Assembly: GCA_003427395.1 (NCBI GenBank)
Contig: BFEA01000563.1
Span: 879,238-909,001, forward strand
Length of the DNA stretch: 29,764 nt
Origin: Chara braunii
Lineage: Eukaryota > Streptophyta > Charophyceae > Charales > Characeae
Reading direction: 5' to 3'
The first letter of the stretch is position 1; every line of letters starts with the position of its first letter. Made by a program: the position numbers and the translations under genes. Below the pieces are notes generated by a model that saw only the letters and a program-made list of their open reading frames with translations, searched no databases and was not told the DNA's origin. Positions 9,191 to 18,308 of this stretch are shown here, piece after piece.

Positions 9191-9392
9191 ACTAATTACG
9201 ATTCCAACTATCGGGGATAATGGGGATAAATACAAATATCAGATTACGGATTTAGTAAAATATTTAACATTTTCAATGATTTTTTTTCTTTTAGGTATTT
9301 GGGAAATTTTTTAAATATAAAAATATCCTTATTATATTAATGTCAATTGAGTTAATGTTACTTATTGTCATTGATTGATTGATATGATATGA

Positions 9393-9482
9393 TATGATTG
9401 ATTGATTGATTGAATGATTGGTTGAGGGGAGATGGGCTCGCAGGGGCGGTCAGGGGCTGCCGCACCCAACCAATCAATCAAT
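9393..9482. repeat. (GATT)n ... (AATC)n inverted repeat around a G-rich core
   Basis: TGATTGGTTGAGGG on the left faces CCCAACCAATCAATCA on the right, separated by about 36 bases of G-rich DNA (three GGGG runs). It resembles the CAATC- and G-run-containing units at 7092-7427. Confidence 0.65.
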
Positions 9483-9666
9483 AGATAAATAAATATATAT
9501 AAAAATATTAAGTAACAAAAGAATAAAATCAGGAGGGGTTCAAAATTCTTTGACCTCCCAATCATTTTTGAATTTTAGCTTTTGTTTTAATCAACAGACT
9601 AATATGCAATTTTAGAGGTAGATGAACGACATTATAATCAATCTGTAAAAAAAAAAAAAAAAAAAA

Positions 9667-9790
9667 AGGCTCGAAACCGGCTTTTGCGGGGCCCGAACCC
9701 CTACAGGGATGAGCCTCGAACGTCCAGCCTGAACGCCCGTACGTATGGAGATCGGTTTGAAGGCCTCTGTACGTACAGGCTGGTAACCTG
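9667..9790 (-). mobile_element. fragment of short transposon, CGTTCGG type (reversed left end)
   Basis: After an A-run, GCGGGGCCCGAACCCCTACAGG, then GAACGCCCGTACGTATGG and a terminal GGCTGGTAACCTG repeat the reversed left end seen at 17949 (CAAGGTTACCAGCCCGTACG). The core and other end are absent. Confidence 0.6.
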
Positions 9791-11392
9791 GGTTGTGACT
9801 GTTATTATTCAATAAACTTGTGATTGTTTATTGTTGAAAGTTGTGACTGCTGGTTGTGAAAAGTTATGAATGTTTATAAAAAAGTTGTGATTCTTATTAC
9901 TCAAAGTTGTTATTTTTTTTTTTTAACATCACTGAGGGTCCATCTTCCTCATATAGGCATGTGAGCCCATGAATGGATCTTTCGCTTTCACATTGATCAA
10001 AGGATACGTGGATCCATCACTACGGATACAACTTATACAAATTTTCATATCCAGTTGCATCGAATGTCTGTAACCATTGATTTCACTTTCTATCGGATCA
10101 CACGTAAAAAAAGTGAATATGATATACTCACCCCTCTAGTCTTGTAACCCTTTCGTACTTGTTTCAAAAACAATATTATAATATCACTGATAATAATTCT
10201 TTGTTTCCTTAATTACATAAGACTTTTATGATGAAATGTATGGGTTTTGCACTAAATTATCAAACAGTTGTAAATATGTTTTAGCGATGAATGATACCGT
10301 CATCATTGGACATAGCTACTTTCAATATAATCTCAATCGATCCTCGATCAAAACTGTTGATTTACTTTGTATTTAAACTGATTGTATAATATATGTCTCG
10401 TTTGATCTCCGATTAAACTCCACTTCATCTTTTCATGTATTCAATACATGCACTCGTGGAACCCTAGATAAAACTTTCGTTTTTCTATCGTTCGATATTA
10501 TATTCTTCAATACTTAAATCATCGATCATTTTATTAATTGATCTTTCATAAAGTAATCGAAATTGTTGATTCGCCTCACACCATGTGGCCCAGAAAAATA
10601 TATTTGATTGAACTCCCGGACGTGTTGATTTTCCCTAATAATGAGATCTGGGGGACATTGTGAAACAAATCCCTTACGCTTAGGTCGCAAAAAAAACAAT
10701 GTTTCTTTCGTTCTCGACGAAAATAATATTTAAAATAATAACGTTGTAAATTTCAATTAAATCTCCTCCAACAAAAAATGTTAATATTAAACTTGTTTCT
10801 TCCACGTCGTATTTAACTAGATCGCAATGCATCACCATCAACTATTTGATGGTGAAAATCCAAATAAAGAAGATAAAGTAAATCAAAGCATGAGTGTAAG
10901 TGAGAACTATTGGGGGAGGGGGAGACGCCCACTAGATAAGGAATCTAGTGATGAAACAATTGATTATTTTTTCAAACAGATTTCGTAAGTTATATTGTGG
11001 TTGTCCTAGAGTTGCGGTATGGTGATTCATCTCGTCAACAAGAAAATATTTAGACCCTTGGTAGTTTGACAAGGCATATGGATATATAAGATACATAAGG
11101 AAAATCAAACAGAGAAATAAACAAGGCAAATACGTCAAATAAGAAGGATAAGGCATAAGATTGATAAGGCAAAAGGCAAAAGAGGAATAAGACAAATCAA
11201 ACAAATATAAAACAAATATATAACAAATAAATTAACATACATAGGTACTACTATTAGATTAAATATATGCAATGTAGATAGATGCATTATATAATAATAG
11301 AGGGCGGAAACATCACATGGATGTAACGTAGATGAAAAAAATATAAGGTTGAAAAAAAAAATGTATAACTATACAATGTAAGACTAGGTTGT
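9791..11392. other. 1.6 kb AT-rich DNA without a recognisable gene
   Basis: Both strands have stops throughout. Tandem-like words GTTGTGACT/AAAGTTGTGA occur at 9792-9912. No RNA gene, organelle fragment or transposon end was recognised between 9920 and 11390. Confidence 0.5.
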
Positions 11393-11502
11393 TTTTTCGG
11401 GCGTTTGGCCACCCAACTTGATCCCAGATAGACGCCTAGGAGCCCGGTCGGGCATAACCCATGAGCAAGGTTTCGGGCATCCCCAACGCAAAAAAAAAAA
11501 AA
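11393..11502 (-). mobile_element. probable short-transposon end before the gap
   Basis: TTCGGGCGTTTGGCC, GGTCGGGCATAACCC, TTTCGGGCATCCCCAACGC and an A-run use the same word set (TTCGGGC, GCATCCCCAA) as the family right end at 11974-12077, but run into an A-run rather than away from a T-run. Confidence 0.4.
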
Positions 11503-11937
11503 NNNNNNNNNNNNNNNNNNNNNNNNNNNNNNNNNNNNNNNNNNNNNNNNNNNNNNNNNNNNNNNNNNNNNNNNNNNNNNNNNNNNNNNNNNNNNNNNNN
11601 NNNNNNNNNNNNNNNNNNNNNNNNNNNNNNNNNNNNNNNNNNNNNNNNNNNNNNNNNNNNNNNNNNNNNNNNNNNNNNNNNNNNNNNNNNNNNNNNNNNN
11701 NNNNNNNNNNNNNNNNNNNNNNNNNNNNNNNNNNNNNNNNNNNNNNNNNNNNNNNNNNNNNNNNNNNNNNNNNNNNNNNNNNNNNNNNNNNNNNNNNNNN
11801 NNNNNNNNNNNNNNNNNNNNNNNNNNNNNNNNNNNNNNNNNNNNNNNNNNNNNNNNNNNNNNNNNNNNNNNNNNNNNNNNNNNNNNNNNNNNNNNNNNNN
11901 NNNNNNNNNNNNNNNNNNNNNNNNNNNNNNNNNNNNN
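11503..11937. other. assembly gap of 435 N
   Basis: Unknown bases flanked by an A-run on the left and a T-run of about 36 on the right. The A-run/T-run arrangement suggests a collapsed or unsequenced inverted repeat. Every open frame across it is an artefact. Confidence 0.99.
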
Positions 11938-11976
<39 letters not shown>

Positions 11977-12077
11977 TCCGCGTTTGGCCTGAACGGCCGA
12001 ACGCATCCCCAAGCGGTCCCATACGTTCGGGCGTTCGGGTTCGGGCATTCGGCCCGTCCCGAACGCCGGTTACCCTG
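11938..12077 (+). mobile_element. right end of short transposon, CGTTCGG type
   Basis: A T-run of 36 leads into CGTTTGGCCTGAACGGCCG, then GCATCCCCAAGCGGTCCC, ACGTTCGGGCGTTCGGG and the terminal CCGGTTACCCTG. The order and wording are nearly those of 17824-17928. The left part lies in the gap. Confidence 0.75.
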
Positions 12078-12097
12078 CCGGGCAGTTCTATTTGTAA

Positions 12098-12099
<2 letters not shown>

Positions 12100-12139
<40 letters not shown>
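12100..12139. repeat. (TA)n microsatellite
   Basis: Perfect TA run of about 40 bases, 22 bases past a transposon end. TA runs flank several copies of the family and look like preferred insertion sites. Confidence 0.95.
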
Positions 12140-12144
<5 letters not shown>

Positions 12145-12329
12145 ATATATATGCATATATATCGTCAAACAATATATATATGTATGTGTACTTATACACG
12201 GTAGAATATACTCAGACCACACAAGTACCTAAGGATTTTTAAAATTCACAATTACAAATAATAATTGATTAATAACTATATTTATAGTTATATCAATCGA
12301 TAGATATATTGTACCGAACTATAGACTTA

Positions 12330-12680
12330 CAAATTTATGGTTTCGGGCTCATGGTTTTAAGGATGGTGTAAGGTGTAGGATTTATCATTGTTTGTTAGGT
12401 TTTAAGGTTCATAATTTCCTTATTGAAGGATGATTTTGGGTTTCGGGTTTTTAGGTTTAGGGTTTAAAGGTTTCAAGTTGCCCGGTTTAAAAATTTAAGG
12501 ATTTAAAGGTTTAAGGATGGCTTAGGCTTATGTCTTAGGGTTTTTAGTGCCTTGGTTTAAGCTAGGCAACACGGATTATAAGAAAAAATATCGTCAGATT
12601 ATCTGGTTTAAGCTAGGGTTTATGTCTTAGGGTTTCTAGTACCTTGGTTTAAGCTAGGGTTTGTCTTAGGGGGCCTTGGT
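12330..12680. repeat. degenerate TTTAGGG-like tract
   Basis: Words GGTTTAGGGTTT, GGTTTAAGG, GGTTTCGGG and GGATGG recur. Within it, TATGTCTTAGGGTTTnTAGT...TTGGTTTAAGCTAGG occurs twice (about 12529-12566 and 12621-12658). It is like a decayed interstitial Arabidopsis-type telomere repeat or a subtelomeric satellite derived from one. Confidence 0.6.
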
Positions 12681-12859
12681 TTCAAAAGGAGGATTATCCA
12701 AAATGTTGGATAATAAGTAAAATGCCCCCAAACAGTCGATATTGTGCAGATTAAATCACAAAAGAACTATGCTCCTATTTCATAAAAAAATTAGAGGGGT
12801 TCCTCAATTATTCTATATAGGGTTTTAGAGGGGGGGTGCTCAATTATTTTGTCCCAATT

Positions 12860-12935
12860 ATGGTTACCGACGTTTGGGCCGACCTGAACAAGCCGGCCTG
12901 AACTGCTGATCGTTCCCACCCGTGGCCTGCTTCTG
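12860..12935 (-). mobile_element. remnant of short transposon right end
   Basis: TGGTTACCGACGTTTGGGCC matches the reversed family terminus (CAnGGTNACCGnCGTTCGGG), followed by diverged CCTGAAC words. Nothing else of the element is seen. Confidence 0.45.
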
Positions 12936-13046
12936 GTCGAACTTGTATGTTTTTTGTTTTCCCGTTCTATTTTTGTTGTACTACAGTTGAGGTTCTCTGC
13001 TCACTCTCTCATTTAACGAAATAGTGATTGATCAGTTGACGGATGG

Positions 13047-13550
13047 ATGAATGGATTCTATTATTCCGTTTATCCATCCGTTCGTTCGTTCATCCATCTA
13101 TCCATGTCTTTCTTAATCTCTCCCTCCCTCCCTCTCTCCCTCCGCCCCTCCTCCTTCCCCCCCTTCATCTCTCCTTCCCTCCCTGCCCCCATCCCTCTCT
13201 CTGTCCGTCCCTCTCTTTGTCCCTCCTTCCCTCGATCCGTCCTCCCATCTGTCCCTTCCTTCGTATGTCTCTTTCTTCGTATCTCACTTCCTTTGTATGT
13301 CTCTTTCTGCCATCCCTCCGTTTGTTCTTCATTTGTCCCTCCATCCATACATGCCTTCGTCCGTCCATCCGAATACCTTCGATAAACTTTGTCCCTCCAT
13401 CCGTCAATCCAGCCCTCCATCCATCCATCCGTTCCTCCATCCGTCCATCAATCCCTTCATCCGTCCGTTCAATCCTCCCTCCATCTATCCCTTCATCCAT
13501 CCCTTCAATCCTCCCTCCATCCATTCATTCATTCATCCATTCATCCATCA
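13047..13550. repeat. 500-bp polypyrimidine tract of CATC/TCCC/CTTC tetranucleotides
   Basis: The plus strand is almost only C and T with scattered A and G, in drifting tetranucleotide phases: TCCCTCCC first, then CCATCCGTCCATCC, then CCATTCATTC. The minus strand has many GGGAGGG runs. The Ser/Pro/Leu open frames on the plus strand come from the repeat and are not a gene. Confidence 0.85.
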
Positions 13551-13613
13551 TCCGTAGATAGTTAGATTGATTGATTGATCGATCGATCTGATTGATCAAC
13601 TCTCTGTTTTTTT

Positions 13614-13618
<5 letters not shown>

Positions 13619-13695
<77 letters not shown>

Positions 13696-13703
13696 TCTCT
13701 CTC
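13619..13703. repeat. (CT)n microsatellite
   Basis: About 85 bases of CT with one CC slip, following a T12 run. Confidence 0.97.
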
Positions 13704-13821
13704 ACAAAGGTGACCTTTTTTAAATGTATCTAGTCACCTTTCTACGCTACATTCGACGCAGAAAGGTGCAAATTTTCATTAGGAAATGACTCTTATTTAT
13801 AAGTGCGGGCGCACGAGGGGG

Positions 13822-13829
13822 GAGAGAGT

Positions 13830-13879
<50 letters not shown>
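13822..13879. repeat. (GA)n microsatellite, inverted relative to the (CT)n at 13619
   Basis: About 58 bases of GA lying 120 bases after the CT run. The two could pair as a long imperfect stem. Confidence 0.95.
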
Positions 13880-13883
<4 letters not shown>

Positions 13884-14194
13884 AAAAAGAGGAAAAAAAA
13901 TAGAGAGTGGATGGGATCAAATCGATCTGATCGAGCAATCAATTAATCCATCATCAAATTCTACGATTGAACGATTGAATATTCAAAAAAATGGTAATAA
14001 CAATAAAAAATTGAATAACAGAATGACAAAAACTTGAAATCGAGCAATCAATTAATCAATCATGAACTTCTACGATTGACCGGTCCCAACTTTATTTGTC
14101 CCTCGCTTCTATACTCATAATTCATCATAAATTTGATATGGATTGAATATTTTAGATGAAACAATTGTGTCGAGTATCTGGTTGTATTACATAT

Positions 14195-14640
14195 GGTTTA
14201 TGAGTTTAAGAATGAGTGATGATTCACGGTTAAGGGTTTAGGGTTTAGGTGTTCAAAGATACACAAATAAATCGTTTATAGGGCAAGAAGGATGATACAG
14301 TTCTCATAATGGAATAGGTTAATGGATTGACTAATTGGTTGATGTATCATTTTGCGGATCAATCAAATATTTTTTTGTATCTGCTTAGGGTTTCAGCTTC
14401 GGGGTATACGGTCTACAATCTATGTTTTCAGGTTTCGGACCTTGGGGTTCAAAGATGGTTTAGGGTTTAGGGTCTCGGCTTTCGAGGTTTCAGGGTTTAA
14501 GGATGGTTTCAGGTCCTTTGATTCAAGGATGGTTTAAGGTTTAGGGTTTAGAATCTCAGGTTCCAGAATTTTAGGGTTTAAGGATGGTTTATGGATTACG
14601 AGTTAGGATTTAGGGGTTCAAAGATACACATAAATAAGAT
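14195..14640. repeat. degenerate TTTAGGG-like tract with about 365-bp direct repeat
   Basis: GGTTTAGGGTTTAGG, GGGTTTAAGGATGGTTT and related words recur. TTTAGGnGTTCAAAGATACAC followed by AAATAA appears at about 14245-14270 and again at 14610-14636, and both are followed by alignable DNA (an AGAAGGATGATAC-like stretch, then GATTGA words), showing a duplication of about 365 bp. Confidence 0.65.
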
Positions 14641-15300
14641 GCGGAGAAGGTAGGATGGTACATGGGTATACAACCTAGTTTGTTAACGGAATAAATTGAT
14701 GGATTAATTTATCGGTTAATTATTCATCTCTTGTTGGGGAATGGGTCACTTGATTGGATCAGGGTAGTGTGATCGAGGAGGAGGAGTTTGAAAGGACTCG
14801 ATAACACGAATAATAACTCCCATTCAAGTAATTTCGATTGTCACGCTTTGGATATAGCAAGCGCGAAATACTTTGTGGTATAGTAATTAGTAATTACCGC
14901 CTTCACGCTGTTCAACAAAATGCGGCAAACATCTGTCGTTTGTCACTCCTTAGATTGCCTAGATTTTGCACACCAAAATATTGTACTAACAAACTCCGTG
15001 CTCAAAGAAGTAACTACAAATGTTTGTTTCCTATTAAGCAATTGATTGCCCACCAATTTTGGTATAAGCAATCAATCAAGCATTCAATCAATAAATCAAT
15101 ATCAATATAATTGATTGCCCATCACTTTTGGCACAAGCAATCGGTCAATCAATCAGTCAAATAATCAAATATCCATTATGTTCATCCATCAAATAACGAA
15201 AGGAGAAGTGGGAAGAAATTGAAAAAACATTATACATTGGGGGGTATGGACGTTGGACTCGTTTCCCAACATGTGCTGCTCTTAACAAATAGATTGAAGT

Positions 15301-15331
<31 letters not shown>

Positions 15332-15949
15332 CTCGGGGGGGGGGGGGGGGGGGGAGGAGGGCGAAAAAAGTCAAGAGGGAGAGCAAGATGACTATCTGCT
15401 TAAATTTCTCTGTGTCACAAGGATCCATCCTATAGGGCAGTGGTTGATAACTATATTATTTTTGGAAATTGCTCTTTTTGGGGGGGGGGACGGGATGTGT
15501 GATGCTCTATATTGATAATGTTCCGTTTTTTTGGTTTATTCTATAATCTCATGTTTCCTCTCCTTAAGGGTTGAATTATTAAACCAACAGATAAACTTTG
15601 GGAGCAAAAAAAAAAAAAATCAAATAATTGCAAACATACTGTCAAGTCAATAAAGAAAAAACATGAAAAAAAAAAACAATCCACAGGGCTCAATGGTAAA
15701 ACACATGTGATAGTTGAAGAGTCAGAATCCCCTGATGGAATGAGACAAGTACAATGTTGTGAGGAGCTATCATTAGAGAACAACGAAATGAAAAAAGTTA
15801 AAACCAACAACGAATAGCAAAAAATTGTTTAAAATTTGTGGAGTAAAATTAAACTATAACTGTCTGTTTTCAGGGACATCCGTTAAAATTAGACGGAGAA
15901 AGATGTGCAAAAATGACACACATAAATCGAGAAATTGTCGAACATACAT
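14641..15949. other. spacer without a recognisable gene
   Basis: AT-rich, with CAATCAATC clusters at 15040-15175 and homopolymers at 15306-15354. The open frame at 14838-15110 has ordinary composition but no recognisable domain, and nothing supports it as a gene. Confidence 0.45.
15306..15354. repeat. A26-CTC-G20 homopolymer junction
   Basis: Twenty-six A, three bases CTC, then twenty uninterrupted G. A second G11 run is at 15480-15490. Confidence 0.95.
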
Positions 15950-16150
15950 TGTAGTCGGCGTTCGGCTGAGGCCAAACGACTGAGCCCGAACGTTCGGTCG
16001 AACGTGGAAAAAAAAAATAAAATTAAAAACATAAATGTTATGCAGAAACAAAAACTGAATAATATTTGCCTCAGCGTTACAACCAAAATCGTTAACAAAT
16101 TTGAAATAAAAATCAAATCCGAAAAATAACTAGGTTGTCAGTTGTCCAAT

Positions 16151-16179
16151 CCGGAGACGTCCTTGTCGGACGTCTCCGG
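16151..16179. repeat. perfect 12-bp hairpin
   Basis: CCGGAGACGTCC and GGACGTCTCCGG with a 5-nt loop TTGTC. It lies in a GTTGTC-rich stretch (16135-16216), and ACGTCTCCG recurs at 16605. Confidence 0.9.
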
Positions 16180-16504
16180 CAAACAACTTGGGTAAAGTTG
16201 TCCGCAATCCCGGACAACTTATTTTCTCAATTAAAAAAAAGCAAAAAAAAAAAGGAGGGAGGGTCTGCGCTACATGAGGTGATCCCATAAAAAAAACTCT
16301 TGCTTATTTGGAGCAAAAAAAAAAAAAAATGCAAAACATGGGGAGAGGAGGATTTGGGGGGGTGAGTTGGGGTGTGTGATTGAAATTGACCCCCATAAGA
16401 TAAAAGTGTTTGAATGAAATTGGTATAGACATCTTTGGCGATTTCCATCTTGTTTCTATGAACTCAAATAAGCCAAAAAATTTTGCGGCATATATCTCAT
16501 GTGA

Positions 16505-16521
16505 GGGAGAACCTATTAAAA

Positions 16522-16575
<54 letters not shown>

Positions 16576-16814
16576 TAGAGGGTGGGATATACTTGTCTCA
16601 GAAGGACGTCTCCGACAATTTTGTCCTTCTTGGCGAACACGTTTTAATTTTTAATTTTGCCAACTAATTTCAGTTATCTCTTCATATATATTGATTTCAA
16701 TTAAAACATGTTTCAATTTTGCCAACTGGGGAAACGTCCTTCTGAGACAAGTATATCCTACCCTCTAAAAAATAATAATAATAATAATAATAATATTTTT
16801 TAATAGGTTCTCCT
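16505..16814. repeat. inverted repeat with arms of about 80-100 bp, each holding an (ATT)n/(AAT)n run
   Basis: GGAGAACCTATTAAAAA, an ATT run (16521-16576), TTAGAGGGTGGGATATACTT and GTCTCAGAAGGACGT at 16505-16606 are mirrored by ACGTCCTTCTGAGACAAG, ATCCTACCCTCTAA, AAT units and TTTTTAATAGGTTCTCC at 16734-16814. The loop and the DNA after it share a direct repeat (TTTTAATTTTTAATTTTGCC at about 16642 and 16834), so this is a composite structure. Confidence 0.85.
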
Positions 16815-17421
16815 CATGTTCCTTAAAATGTGTTTTAATTTTTAATTTTGCCAACTGATTTCAATTATCTCTTCATGTATACTGATTTGAATTAAAACGT
16901 GTTTACCAAAGAAAACATGAAGAGATAATTGAAATAAGTGTTTGCGCGAACATGTTTTAATTTTTAAACACTGCCATCTTTCACAATTTTGTTTTTAGTT
17001 TATTGGTCAAATGCCTTGAAAATTTATAGATGTGTATTTCATATGACACACAACTCATTAAAAAAAATTCAAAAAATGATAATTTGTTTTATACCCCGAA
17101 TTAGCCCGAAATAAAGTGAAAACAAAAAGTGAAGAAAAAAAAAACTAGTGAGTAGACGAACACTTTTTGACACCTCCATCTTTAAGATTTTTCATTTTTC
17201 ATTCACTTTGCAAAATGCCTTCAAATGTTATAGGCATGGACCTCACATCATAAAGAACTCAAATATATATATATATATAATATATAATAATAATTTTTAG
17301 ACCCCGAAATAGTTTTGGCGAGGGCCGAACCCCATTAGGTTCGGACCCCGAACGCCCGAGCGTATAAAGGTTGGTCCAGAGGCCTCCGTATAAAAGGGCT
17401 GGAAATATATATATATATATA

Positions 17422-17928
17422 CAGGGTCACCAGCCCGTATTTAAGATTTTTACTTTTTGCTTTCACTTTAGTTCGGGGTCTAAACAATTTTATTATTTTT
17501 TAAAAATATTTTAGTGGTTTTTGTATTATGTGAAGTACACATCTGTAAATTTTCAGGGCATTTAGCTATGCCAAAAAAAAATAAAAAATCGCCAAAGATG
17601 GCTGTGTCGAAAACATGCTCGCGCACTCAGTAAATTTAATTCTCTTGTTACGTTTATTTATTTTAATTATTAGTATTTGTTTTTTGTATTTTATTTTTAT
17701 TTCAAATTTGGTAAGGAATTCGAATGTAATGCTCAGGCAAATATTGTTTAATTTATTTTTCTCCATAACATATATATTTTTCAGATTTTTGCTTATGACT
17801 TTTTTTTTTTTTTTTTTTTTTTTTTTGTCCGTGTTCAGCCCGAACGGCCGAACGCATCCCCAAGGGGTCCCATACGTTCGGGCGTTCGGGTTTGGCCATT
17901 CGGCACGTCCCGAACGTCGGTTACCCTG
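17422..17928 (+). mobile_element. complete hAT-like MITE, CGTTCGG type, 507 bp (short form)
   Basis: The left end CAGGGTCACCAGCCCG and right end CGTCGGTTACCCTG form TIRs starting CAGGGTNACC, the hAT-like CAGGG start. TATATATA lies immediately outside both ends (17414-17421, 17929-17936), consistent with an 8-bp duplication but inside TA microsatellites. Order inside: AT-rich left arm, one second block (TCGCCAAAGATGGCTGTGTC at about 17588), shared core at 17704-17772, T-run, then CGTTCGGGC words and the GCATCCCCAAGGGGTCCC segment. No protein is encoded. Confidence 0.82.
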
Positions 17929-18308
17929 TATATATATATATATATATACAAGGTTACCAGCCCGTACGTGCCGAGGCCCCCGGGCTGACGTCCATACGTT
18001 GGGGTATTTAGCGTCCCGTTCGGGTGCAGAACCCTATCGAACATGAAGGGGTTCGGCCCCCGCCAAAAATTATTTTGCCGACAAAGAATTATTTTTTTTT
18101 TTGCATTGTTTTTTGTGAGTTCTTTATGATGTGAGGTACGTGCCAATAAATTTTGAAGGCATATTACTAAGCCTAAAAAACATGAAAAATCGCCAAAGAT
18201 TGCGGTGTCAAAACTTGCTCGCCTACTCACTATTTTTTTCCTTTTTTATTTTTTTAGTTTTTTGTTTTTACTATATTTTGGGGCCTAAATAATTTTATTA
18301 CTTTTGGA

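Larger units (their letters stand above)
7430..9240 (+). other. nuclear mitochondrial insertion (NUMT) mosaic
   Basis: In 1.8 kb there are, in order, a partial tRNA-Arg (minus), tRNA-Glu, the start of nad2, tRNA-Ile, part of rps4, tRNA-His, the 3' part of SSU rRNA and the 3' part of LSU rRNA. All are organelle-type sequences. Protein and rRNA genes are cut, and pieces that should be kilobases apart abut, so this is not a working mitochondrial chromosome. It may be a concatenated insertion or an insertion with large internal deletions. Microsatellites and short transposons flank it on both sides. Gaps between pieces (7560-7750, 7956-8140, 8302-8455, 8521-8670) hold no recognisable gene. Confidence 0.85.
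15950..17405 (-). mobile_element. long, rearranged copy of the CGTTCGG-type short transposon
   Basis: The reversed right end is at 15950 (GTAGTCGGCGTTCGGCTGAG), followed by an A-run and the shared core at 16036-16102. Second-block words (ATCTTTGGCG near 16430; CTGCCATCTTT near 16970; CTCCATCTTTAAG near 17176) and the reversed left end (GAACGCCCGAGCGTATAAAG to GGGCTGG at 17402) follow in the order seen in the copy at 20513-21296. About 700-800 bases between 16131 and 16930 are extra or heavily rearranged and carry inverted repeats. No target duplication was found. Boundaries are approximate. Confidence 0.6.

Noticed and set aside
7430-9240. The window as part of a mitochondrial genome
   Set aside because: Genes are cut and juxtaposed, and flanks contain nuclear-type microsatellites, MITEs and a gypsy element.
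11287-12048. Frames of about 250 codons across 11287-12204
   Set aside because: Most codons lie in the N gap.
13047-13550. CRISPR-like array
   Set aside because: No constant repeat with unique spacers; only drifting tetranucleotides, and the DNA is eukaryotic.
13043-13561. 172-codon Ser/Pro/Leu-rich plus-strand frame and overlapping frames on both strands
   Set aside because: Open in several frames on both strands because the DNA is simple CATC/TCCC repeat; no protein signal.
14195-14640. A true chromosome end
   Set aside because: The TTTAGGG-like units are degenerate, interrupted, and followed by more than 15 kb of other DNA on one side and 14 kb on the other.
17615-18230. Overlapping open frames on both strands
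   Set aside because: They cross a T-run, a MITE terminus and TA microsatellites; no protein-like content.
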